64,000 nt of DNA, from assembly GCA_035771175.1 (NCBI GenBank), contig CM069602.1, forward strand, positions 5,274,001-5,338,000, written 5' to 3'. The DNA comes from Paratinospora sagittata (taxonomy: Eukaryota > Streptophyta > Magnoliopsida > Ranunculales > Menispermaceae). Both the position numbers and the translations under genes were made by a program. The notes beneath the pieces are model-generated. The model saw only the letters and a program-made list of their open reading frames with translations, searched no databases and was not told the DNA's origin. Below, in pieces: positions 41,616 through 51,849 of this stretch; position 1 is the stretch's first letter; each line of letters begins with the position of its first letter.

Positions 41616-44600
41616 ATGCTTAGGGTCGGTTTCAGGAGACTTCTAGGGTTAGGGCACGAGCAGCAGCACATCCAAGCCCCGGCTCTGGTTCGCTTCTACC
41701 ATGAGAGGGTTGTTGATCACTACAACAATCCTCGCAACGTCGGATCGTTCGACAAGAACGATCCCACGGTCGGAACTGGGCTGGTCGGCGCTCCGGCTTG
41801 TGGCGATGTCATGAAACTTCAGATTAAGGTCGATGAATCGTCTGGAAAGATCGTCGATGCCTGCTTCAAAACCTTTGGTTGTGGATCCGCCATTGCTTCT
41901 TCTTCTGTAGGTCGGTGCTTATACGAATTTTGTTTCTATTCCTCGTTGGCTTACTCTCTTTTCTGTCGATTGATTGATTGATTGATTTTTTACTTGTTTC
42001 TTTTTCTTTTTTTTTTTTTTGCTTTTAAGTTGCGATTTCTCTTCTTCTGAATCGGAGTTTATAAACTTGGTAAACGTAAGGCATGTTTGCATGACGTTCC
42101 CTAAACACCTGTCTATAAAACCCTCAACTACGAGAAATTGTTCATTGAACTCCCTAAAATCAAGTAGGGGATACTAATTCTCAATAGAATACATCTCTTG
42201 GATTAGAAAAAAAAAAAACCTACTAGTAGGCAGATAGTCAATCAACTGGAACAATACTCTTCTAATCTGGATTTGAAGAAATCTTCGAAATACACTCTTT
42301 TGGAAGAACAGAGGTCTACACACTTGATGTTGTAAATTAATCTTCGACGGGACCAATTCAGAAAATTTAATTTCTAGTTCTCCAAAGTCTGTTCCTTCTC
42401 TCTCTCTCTGTTGCTCAACGTCAAAGAGAGATTTAGATTTCATCAACAAGGATCCAAACCTAGCCACTACTGCACCAAGGATCAACAACAATATTTCTTT
42501 TTTTTTTATTTACCCTGCTGGTATGCACGTGATTGAGATGGTTAGGGTCATGTATTTGCATCCACTGGGAAGAGAGTTTGAATTTGAAAGAGAATAGAAG
42601 ATGGAGCGAGGGGGAATGGGAATGTCTTTTGTATTGGAGTGATGTGGGTATCACCATGAGAGCGAAAACCAACAAACATTTCTTTATTTCGTTATTCTTC
42701 GACTTGTCCCCTCTCTTTTCTTTCTCATCTATGTGGCTCAAAAATGAAAATTATGAAAGGTCTTAATAAACCTGATCATGCTTAGATGTACCTGAACAAT
42801 TGATTCATTATTTGAAAAACAAAAAGAAAGAAAGAGAGGATGAAAAGGGTTTTGACTCATTGAATATGAACAAGAAGCTTTCCTTTCCTTTCCTTTCCAT
42901 TCACTTTTCCTTGGCAATTTGAAGAAGATGTTCTAGTAAGGTGGGTTTTTATCATTGTAGTAGGAACTTGGAAGTACTATGTATTACTGACATTGATTTT
43001 CTTTTTTTTGCAGCTACTGAATGGGTGAAAGGGAAGCAAACGGAGCAGGTTATATCCATCAAAAACACGTTAGTCTCTCTTTGTCTCTCTTGCTCCCCTT
43101 TTCCTTTGATAAGTATAACTTAAAATTGCTTCGATGCTGTATGCACTTATCAAAAGATGATTTAGGAATAAAATTCTCCACTAGATTTAGGAAATTAAAT
43201 GTTTCCCCAAGATAAGGTGCTTGACAAACAATGATTTCATAACTTTAATTAAAGATTGTATAATTGTATTTATTCTATTTTGCAAGCTTGTCTTTGTTTT
43301 TATATGATATGTAGATGGATCAATTATGAAGCTTAATTCAACTTAATTAGATAGAATTTGTTTTTCCAACTATATGAATATGCTTCTTCTACTCCGCTTT
43401 GCGAAAGATTAAACCTTCATTTATACAATTAATTATATTTTTCTTAATTATCTCTATCAATGTGAGTTTTAATGTTCCTCTTTTTGTATTGTCATTGTTT
43501 GTAGTTAATGTCACTCTTTCTGACTGACACATTTAGTGATCTTTGTTTAATATATTGAAGTTATCTTAATCTTTTCTTATATTCTCTTTAATTAGGATTA
43601 TTTTTTACCATTTTTTGAACTTTTTTTTTTTTAAATGTTTGATGTTTTGCTACACACTCATCTTAAGTTCTTAACATATGTATCAAGTTACTTAATTTAC
43701 AAATGTGTTGTATCTATATTGTCTAACATTCTATTTATATGTATACTAACCCTAATAGCAATCTTATCAAAATTTTCTTTTTAACTTAAATGAAATGTGT
43801 TCATATAATATTTCAAGAGCGCTTTCACTTGAATCAACTTGTTTTGATTATATTGTTGATTCTATCTTATCTCTTATAGTGTCCATACTTAAAATTTTTT
43901 TTTTAAAGAAAGATCGTGAGTTTTGTTCATTCAACAGGTAAATGGATTTCACATTCTTCATGTGATATTTTGAAAGCTCGTGTAGAATTCTGTTAGAAGG
44001 CTTTACTTTACTTCTAGCATCTAGTCATCTACCTACTATTTAGTCAATTTGTGTGCTTTGTTCAAAAGATAAATGGATTCCACATTCTTCATGTGGTATT
44101 TGAAAAAACTCTTCTCTAGAATTCTCTTAGATGTCTTTAATTTCTTTCTATGGATCATTTAGCAATGCAAGATGACAACACAGTGTTTTCACATTTTTCT
44201 TTACTCAATTTATAAATTTGTTACCAAACAACATTCATAGTGTTTCCCCACTTCATTTTCTCTAAGCTATGTCTTGGTATGAGTGTTGGATGTGGATAAC
44301 TTGTTTATATTCAAATTTTGGGATATGGGAACTCAGCTTAAAAGTATCTCAAAATTTTGGATCCAAGTACTTGGACAATGTTATTTTCACTATGAAGCCT
44401 GTATGATATGTTATTCTACCCTTTTTTTTTGGTCCTTTTTTTCCCTCACTCAAGCAAAATGTCACTTATTAGTCGTTATCTTCTTTTATGTTTTCTCTTT
44501 TTTCCATTGGAGAAACTACATAATAATATTCTAAGATCTAGAGTGTCGGCTAGATATCCCATGCTCATGTCAGTGTTTTTAAGGTGCCAAGGCGATGTTT

Positions 44601-46772
44601 AGGCGAGACGTGGCCTAAACAAAGCTTAGATGTGGCCTAGGCGACAAAAAAATATTATTTATAGGTCCTTAGATAATTAATTAATTATTTACAGGTCCCT
44701 GGACAGTTCATATACACAATTATATATATTTAACTATTTTTTTTTTTTTTTTTTGAGAAGAGACAAAATATTGTATTAATATTAAAACAGTAATACAGTG
44801 ACATGAGCATAAGCAATGCTCATAGAGAGGTGAGAAAACATTCTAACAACAAATGGCAGAAAATATACCACAGAAAACTGCTAGTGGACTGAAATTACAT
44901 CAAAGCATTCCAACTCCTATACCAGTCTCTGAATGAGTACGCACCACCTATCTTGGAAGAACTAATCCAAGTGGCAGCATAAGTTATAGAGACCTCCCAA
45001 ATGTCATCCACTGTACTGATCTTGTTTTGAAAAATCCTATTGTTCCTTTCTTTCCAGACAGACGAAAGAACAACAACTGAGATAATGCTCCTTATCTCCT
45101 TGCGTCTCCTACTCAAACCAGCATTATGGCTAGGCACGAAGCAATTTTCACATGACTGCAGCATACTAAACTTTCCCAAAAGGAGCAATTCCCACTTTCT
45201 CCAGATCTGACCAGCAAGAGTACATCTAAAGAAGAGATGATCCATTGTCTCATTAGCTTTAAAACAAAGAACACAGCAATGTTGTGATAGATGAAAATGG
45301 GGCAATCGCTTTTGCACTAAATCTTGGGTGCACAACCTATTGAGAGCCACAAGCCATCCAAACACTCGAATTCTATGTGGAACTGGAGCTCTCCAAATGT
45401 GATGATAGTAGGTTGTGGGTGTTGGAAATGAGGGCTCAATGAGATGATTGAAAGAGGACTTACATGAATAGGAGCCGGTGTTATCAAGGGACCAAAGGAA
45501 GGTATTATTTGAAGTGGAGGATAGCTGAACCAGGTTAATTCTAGATAAGAGAGGGCCAATCTCAGCCTCCTCTCTTGCCGTGAGGTTACAAGGGAAAGTG
45601 AGGTTGATCAAGAGAATATATCTAACTATATTCTATAATGAATATAGTTAGAAAATGATCAAAAACACTTCATATTAATTAATGTCCACAAATTGTTGGG
45701 CAGTAAATATCTGTGGCCAAAGGGTTGCCGGAGATTTCATCGGCGTTTCTTGATCAGAGCAAATGGAAAGGATGGGCTTAGGGAGAGAGAGGTTTGAGGG
45801 TTTATTGTAGAAGGTTTTTTGCTTCTAAAGCTTCTCTTTTTTTTTTTTTTTAAATTAGAGAGATCCCCCTAAACTTTTTAAATATTTGCACAAACTCCCA
45901 CTACGCCTAGGCGATGCCTTGAAAACACCGACTCATGAAGTGTCGAACACGGGTATGTTGGGCTAAAGTAAAGAGTCTGGGTTACGCAGTAAAGTACTTT
46001 AAACTGTAAAGTGCTTTTGATCTTCTTAATTTGAAAAATTGAATGGTGAAACGAGAGGAATTCTTGATGATCTAAGCAACTATCTTCGCAAGTTCAATCT
46101 CTAATGGAGTGTGGAACATAAAATGAATGTTATCCCTTTCATACAGCAGTTTGGCTTCTGAAATTTCCATACTTTTCACGAGTTGTGTGATAATGTTTAT
46201 GAATTTTTGTGTATTAGAAGCATTAGCATTCACTTTCTATATCTTTTGACAGTACAGGAATAGCAAATTATGGTTTTCATTGTCTACTTTAAAACTTTTA
46301 TGGAAAATGGATCCTTTTTTCTTTTCTTTTTTTAAGAGTAAGCAAACATATATATTAATAATGAACAAAGCAAAAAGTTTCAGCATGACAGAGCACCAGC
46401 AGTGCTCACCAAAAACATAAGGCAAAGCGAAACAAAACAAAAACACAAAAAGCAAAACCATACAGCAGCATCCCATGGAAGATGGATCTTTTCATTGTTC
46501 TTTAGAGTCATGGTGACTATTTGAAGATATCACTTCTTATCCCTTGCATGTGGTTATGATTATTGGATATATTTTGTTCCTGATGATTTGGTTTGCAATT
46601 ATTGTACAGGGAAATTGCAAAGCATCTCTCACTTCCCCCAGTGAAGCTCCACTGCAGCATGCTTGCAGAGGATGCCATCAAGGCTGCGGTAAAAGATTAT
46701 GAAGCAAAGCGTGGGAAGGTAGGACCAAGTGCTGATGCTGCAGCACCTGTTGAGAAGGCTGCTGATGCTTAA
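41616..46772 (+). CDS. ISU1: Mitochondrial iron-sulfur cluster assembly scaffold protein (ISU / IscU)
   Basis: Scaffold on which the NFS1-ISD11-frataxin complex builds 2Fe-2S clusters in the mitochondrial matrix. Three exons, 41616-41910, 43014-43068 and 46610-46772, join to 170 residues. The N-terminal 25 or so residues (MLRVGFRRLLGLG, Arg-rich with no acids at first) look like a mitochondrial presequence. The conserved core starts at VRFYHERVVDHYNNPRNVG. Cluster ligands are visible: Cys in GAPACGDVM with the adjacent Asp, Cys in FGCGSAIASS, and His/Cys in the Hsp70-binding segment LPPVKLHCSML. The C-terminus VKDYEAKRGK then an Ala/Pro-rich tail is usual in plants. ATGs upstream at 41574 add a Lys-rich leader with no presequence character, so 41616 is preferred. 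Intron 2 (3.5 kb) carries nested transposons. Which plant paralogue (ISU1-3) this is cannot be settled. Confidence 0.96.
44571..45930. mobile_element. hAT-like non-autonomous element in ISU intron 2, split by a LINE
   Basis: The left end CAGTGTTTTTAAGGTGCC and the reverse complement of the right end CGGTGTTTTCAAGGCATC are inverted repeats, continuing into GGCGATG / AGGCG motifs. Flanks GCTCATGT (44563-44570) and ACTCATGA (45931-45938) share CTCATG, fitting an 8-bp hAT duplication with two changes. The interior between about 44738 and 45615 is a later LINE insertion, so the original element was roughly 480 bp. Confidence 0.62.
44738..45615 (-). mobile_element. 5'-truncated L1-type LINE (zf-RVT region) inside the hAT-like element
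   Basis: On the minus strand a 238-residue open frame (45611-44895) runs through the zf-RVT region of an L1-like LINE: TTYYHHIWRAPVPHRIRVFG, LVALNRLCTQDLVQKR, the Cys/His cluster CVLCFKANETMDHLFFRC and SVVVLSSVWKERNNRIFQ. The A-tail appears as a long T run at 44738-44754. A 14-bp target duplication with one mismatch flanks it: ATATATTTAACTAT at 44724-44737 and ATATATCTAACTAT at 45616-45629. The intact frame suggests a moderately young copy. Confidence 0.88.
46316..46474 (-). mobile_element. Very short LINE 3'-end insertion in ISU intron 2
   Basis: About 160 bp begins with a T-rich run (A-tail on the minus strand) followed by sequence resembling the 3' ends of the other LINEs here (a TATATTAATAATG block, then a GCACCAGCAGTGCTCACC stem). 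Near-identical flanks ATGGAAAATGGATC (46300-46313) and ATGGAAGATGGATC (46475-46488) look like an aged target duplication. Severely 5'-truncated. Confidence 0.55.
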
Positions 46773-48047
46773 GAAGATGTGTAATGCATTGGGGAACAGA
46801 AAAACACCTGAAATGCATATTGTTTTTCTGTTGCTTACTCCTTGGCAATGATAGATGGCCCTTAAACATTTGACTTATACTACTACAAATAGTACCTTTT
46901 TACTTGCGTCTGTATAGTTGCCTATGTATGTGCAATAGCTATGATGATGAAGAACATGTGTGTGTGGTTACTCTCCCCCCTCTCCATTGCTCCTTGTTGA
47001 TTGGAGATGAATAAATGATTTTAGTTATTGACTTGTTTATTTAATATTGATTTTTTTATTGACAGTTGTTGAAATACTAATCAACACTCACCATTAAAAG
47101 TGGTGGTGGTGTTCATTTGGTCTGATTATAACAGCCATCTTCAGGATCATTACTGGATAATATGTATTTATTTTTTTCAAGAATTACAGAGGAAACTATA
47201 TTAGTGGCAAGTGGGCAAAAATGAGTGGTTTGGCTCTTGAAATTCTTATTTGGGTGGTGTTTAAGGAGGGTCTGATAGTGATAGGCACTCCTACTGGAAT
47301 ATTGCGTACGCATGTATCTATCAACTTCTCTTCAGGATTTTCACTTTCATCTTGGCGCAATTTCCTATCTATATGCATGTAGTTTTGTCCTGCAAGAAGG
47401 TTTAGCTCTATGGTTTGAGCTGAAACTTATAATTTTGTGGAAAATAAGATCTATTTTTCCTTGGAAATTTTATTTTTAAATGTTTAATTATCTTAAACAA
47501 TGTATTGTTCAAAATTAAAAGAAGGGTGTACTTAATGCACAAGATTCCTACTATTGCAAGGTCTGAGAAAAGGGTCATATACAGTGTTAAAATGAGCTCA
47601 CTAAAACCTTTGAAGCTACAATAGCATGAATATCTTTTAAGTTGTTGCAATTGCTTATTTCAATAAATCAATCTTCTTCCCCTGTTCGCCCCTTTAGTCT
47701 CTACCGTTAAGGGCCCACTCCTTACTTGATAACATGATTGGCGGCACCATGAATGGGGACTGAGACAGGAACCATCCATCAAATCTAACCCGTTGATTCT
47801 CACTCAGTTTCATCCGAGTGAAATGCAACACCAAAATTAAATTAAGCTCCATGTACTATTAATTTGTCATGCATTTTATTTGAGTTCTATTTAAGGAGGT
47901 GATAATGAAGGTGCCATGACAGAGGCGAAGAGTCTCAGAGCTCGAGACAATACGGCAGTTAATACAGTTACTTTGCCGATTCAGTCACCTATAACGCACC
48001 AACTCTTCAAAACACCAAAACCAAGCTTCTGGTGCACAGTAATCACA
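46773..48047. other. Region between ISU and galactinol synthase
   Basis: ISU 3'UTR with an AATAAA signal at 47010-47015, then unremarkable intergenic DNA and the galactinol synthase promoter with a TATA-like box at 47889-47896. No convincing gene; minus-strand frames at 47113-47650 show no domains. Confidence 0.55.
47889..47896 (+). promoter_or_regulatory. TATA-like box of galactinol synthase
   Basis: TATTTAAG lies 159 bp before the preferred ATG at 48048. Transcription would begin near 47920, at or just after the in-frame upstream ATG at 47916, which argues against using that ATG. Confidence 0.45.
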
Positions 48048-49345
48048 ATGGCTCCAGAAATGGCACTCAATAGTACTTCCTACTCAAACAAGAAGGCTTA
48101 CGTGACATTCTTAGCAGGAAAAGGTGATTACATCAAAGGCATCGTTGGCTTAGCAAAGGGTCTGCGAAAGGTGGAGAGCGCTTACCCTTTAGTCGTTGCA
48201 GTATTGCCTGATGTGCCTGAAGAACACCGAGAGATTGCCCGATCTCAAGGTTGCATAGTTCGCGAGATCGAGCCTATTTACCCTCCAGAAAGCCAGACCC
48301 AGTTCGCCATGGCGTACTATGTAATCAACTACTCCAAGCTACGTTTATGGGATGTAAGTATATACCATATACTATAAATTCACACACACACTAGATTATG
48401 TTTATAATTGGTGCATATTTTTTTACTTTTACTGATTATTTTGATGTGATATTATATAGTTTGAAGAATACAGGAAGATGATTTATGTTGATGCTGATAT
48501 ACAAGTGTTGGACAACATAGATCATCTTTTAGATGCAGAAGATGGCTACTTTTATGCTGTAATGGACTGCTTCTGTGAGAATAATTGGAGATATTCTCCA
48601 CAGTTCTCTATTGGGTACTGCCAGCAGTGCCCAGATAAGGTGAAATGGCCTGCTGAAATGGGCTCTCCTCCTCCATTGTACTTCAATGCCGGAATGTTTG
48701 TTTTCGAGCCAAGCCAGTTGGTCTATAAGAGTCTTCTTGAGACTCTTCAGAACACTCCTCCTACTTCCTTTGCAGAGCAAGTAAATTAGTTAATTAATCT
48801 CTATTTCTTGAATAATTGAAGCTTAGTTATTTTAATTTTGTTGTGTTAATTTGTTTATTATTACTCAGGATTTTTTGAATATGTTCTTCAACCACATCTA
48901 CAAGCCTCTTCCTCTTGAGTACAACTTGGTTCTAGCAATGCTATGGAGACACCCAGAAAAGTTAGATGTTGAGAAAGTTAAGGTGGTTCACTACTGTGCT
49001 AATGTAAGTTTTAACAATCCAAATTAATCAACACCACAAACCTTATTTTGAATTTAATACAAGAGATTTAGAAAGAAAAACTACTTAATTATTATAATAA
49101 ATTTTAATATCTAACAGGGGTCCAAGCCTTGGAAATACACTGGTGAAGAGCCAAACATGGACAGAGATGATATCAAGATGTTCATAGAAAAATGGTGGGA
49201 AATTTACAATGATACATCTCTGGTTTACAAGTCTGCGGAACACCCGGTTACCAGTTCTGAGGAAGAAACCATTTCGACGCCGGTTATCATGGCGAAGCTG
49301 CCGAAGCCAGAGATTTCATACATTCCTGCACCACCTGCAGCTTAA
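48048..49345 (+). CDS. GolS: Galactinol synthase (glycosyltransferase family 8)
   Basis: Cytosolic enzyme that transfers galactose from UDP-galactose to myo-inositol, the committed step to raffinose-family oligosaccharides used in stress tolerance, seed desiccation and in some plants phloem loading. Exons 48048-48353, 48460-48780, 48869-49003 and 49118-49345 join to 329 residues, the family's normal size. Motifs: AYVTFLAGKGDYIKGIVGLA at the N-terminus, QTQFAMAYYVINYSKLR, the metal-binding DxD in MIYVDADIQVLDNIDHL, YFNAGMFVFEP, and the Mn-binding histidine in VVHYCANGSKPWKYTG. It ends in a short hydrophobic APPAA, a variant of the conserved C-terminal pentapeptide. Start: MAPEMALNS at 48048 matches the usual MAPE/MAPG opening; an in-frame ATG at 47916 would add 44 residues unlike the family. 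Which paralogue this is, and its stress response, cannot be read from the sequence. Confidence 0.97.
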
Positions 49346-51849
49346 TCAACAAGTTTATGAAGATTTTATATACCACCCTTTATTTATGTATTACTTCTAC
49401 CAGACAACAAAAGAAGGATATTCTTGTGTCTGTATAAAGATTTTTGCTTCTTTTTTTTTTTTTCCTGTTTGCATGATTGCGTGTGTCCCTCAAAAATATG
49501 TTACAAGTGCATTTTCTATTTATACTACATGAAAATATCAACTAATTAATTTATATATGAAACTCCAGTGTTCTTTGATTTGAAACAGAGTGCATATTCT
49601 ATGTATGCATCAGAAGTTTCTGAACAAATTAAGCTTACCTGATAAAATAAAGGGAGTGTTTGTTTCTTATCCAAAAGAACCACAAAAAACAGGCCTGAAG
49701 TTATAATATTTTTTGTTTTCTTTTTTGACAAGTGTCACAAACAGGTCCTAAAACTAATTTGAATTAATATTTTAATGCAGAGGAGTGATTAATATGAATT
49801 CATTAGCTTAATAAGAAGCTTCTCCTTCCAGTTTATCTTACAAATGCTAAAAAGATTTTTAGTATTTATTCATACAGATTGAAATAAGAAAAAGGGGACT
49901 AATTTTATTTTAAAAATCCTCGTTTTCTTGTAAATATCACAATTCAACCTTGCAAATATTGAGACATTTTCTTAAGGTAATATTGGCCTTTTTAAGCTTT
50001 TCAAAAATAGCATTTCTAAAATAAGAGTTGTTTTTCTTAGGACCTTGTTTAAGACGCAAAACCTTGACCTTCAAATAACTAATAATACATTACTATTATA
50101 GGTCTAGGTTAAAAAAATCTTTTTTTATTTTTTATCATCCAAGCAATGCCTTCGCAATGCTTAGACATCACTTTATTTTATTTTATTTTATTTTTTGGTA
50201 CCGATTTTCCAGCACATAACAAGTATCCTCATACCCTTTAGGACGAAACTAATCCTTTCAGATTCGAAGATTTATAGAGACAAAAACAGCTCTCTCAATA
50301 GGGATAGATAAGGGCGGGCTCGAACTTGTGATAAGTCTCTTAACCGTACCTCCTAGCAAACCAACCCCTTGTTGGTTAGACATCACTTTAGCTAAGCAAG
50401 GTAAATCACCTAGGCATCATCTTAATGACTCCACAACTAATGATTTTGGACCAATGCATAGTTTTTACCTTTTAATAGATAAACAACTAATAATTGAAGT
50501 ATAAATGGTTTGAACCTAATTATGCATTCAATGGTAAGATGAAGGAGAGGTATTGTAATATAATGTTCCATTTGAAAGAAAGAGAGAACAGTTGAGTGCC
50601 ATGGTAAAAACTTCTTAGTGTGATTTGTAAATGGAGGCAAAATTTGAAAGTTGCCAAAAGTTGAATTACCCAAGACATCAAAGGTAATTGCATCAATTTA
50701 TTAGTACTCGATTATTATATATATATAAAGTAAAAGAACCAAACATGAAAAATCTTCCGTAAGATTGGTAAAAATCTTCAGCTTTATTTCCACCACTTTC
50801 TTTAGAGATTTGATGCTAAAGATGTGGAGCTTAATCTTGAATCTTTCCAACAAGCTAACAAGTAACGTGATTTTTTTCTTAACAAGTTCATTAAAGTTTA
50901 ATAAAAATAAAAAATAAAAAACAAAAAAGTACTAAGTGACTTTTTTTTTATGAGAATGCCTTCATTCAGAATTTGGTCAGACAAACAAGTGGGCAACATA
51001 GGAAGGCAGAAAAGCTTGGAACCCACAAGTGCCCACTAAACATCTGCTAAATGATAGAGAAAAAAGATAAAACAACAATTTTATATGCCAACCTAGAAAT
51101 TACAGGACATCACAAGCACATTCTCCTGATAAAGTAAGTTCCTTCAGTGACCAAGATTACCAGCTTTAACTATTACAGAAGAAGACCAGATAAAGCTGGA
51201 TCACTTCATATCAGTGTTAAAGTGATTCAGAATTATGGGTCTCTATCTCATATCTTCATTCTAGAAATTCACAAGTTAAAAAGTAGCTGTGAATTATTTA
51301 AAGGACAATACTTTAGGTTCTGTCCATTACAAGGAAATACTTTAGGTTCTGCAGGCAAAAGTTGGTATTAGTCACAGTTTCTATAATTCTTGCTAGAGAG
51401 ACACTCAAAAGTTGGTTCAGTAAGTAAAAGTCAAAAGAAAGCTGAGGATACACTCAGGTTTAGTATGGTTTTGCTTTAGAGTTCAAGACTGAAACCTTGA
51501 GATGTTTAAAGGGTAATTAGCATCAGTGTTATGTGGCAATAATGGGGGAATACAAAGACTTACTGATTTCCAGACCAAGAGAAAAGCATGTACATGAGAG
51601 AAGTTTCATTAGTATTAAGAGTAGCATGCATTTAAGAAAGCAACAAGGCTGTGAATATATTCTTTCCTAATATATATCCACAAGCTTTTCTTTTTTCTTT
51701 TTTTTTTTGTATTCTGAGGTATCTACAATTTAAAGTTTTCAAGCTTCTCAGATATTGGGGTAAGGCTGCTATTTCTTTTCTATCATAAGTGAAGAGTTCT
51801 ATTGACAGCATTGATTTTGTATCATATGCATGTTTAGAAAGAGATCTAC
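49346..51849. other. Region between the convergent galactinol synthase and MTOPVIB genes
   Basis: Holds the 3'UTRs of both genes, the SINE at 50176-50375 and AT-rich DNA with a TA run near 50717-50727. A T-rich start at about 50940 followed by GAGAATGCCTTCATTCAG resembles a LINE tail but is not clearly bounded. No gene recognised. Confidence 0.55.
50176..50375 (-). mobile_element. tRNA-derived SINE with exact 15-bp target duplication
   Basis: Read on the minus strand, this 200-bp element begins with a tRNA-like head carrying A-box-like TGGTTTGCTAGG and, about 30 bp on, B-box-like AGTTCGAGCCC, which would form an internal RNA polymerase III promoter. It ends in an AAAATAAAATAAAATA tail. TTAGACATCACTTTA is repeated exactly at 50161-50175 and 50376-50390. 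These are the defining features of a SINE; the family was not identified. Confidence 0.88.

Noticed and set aside
44895..45611. 238-codon minus-strand open frame as an antisense gene in the ISU intron
   Set aside because: zf-RVT region of a LINE with A-tail and target duplication.
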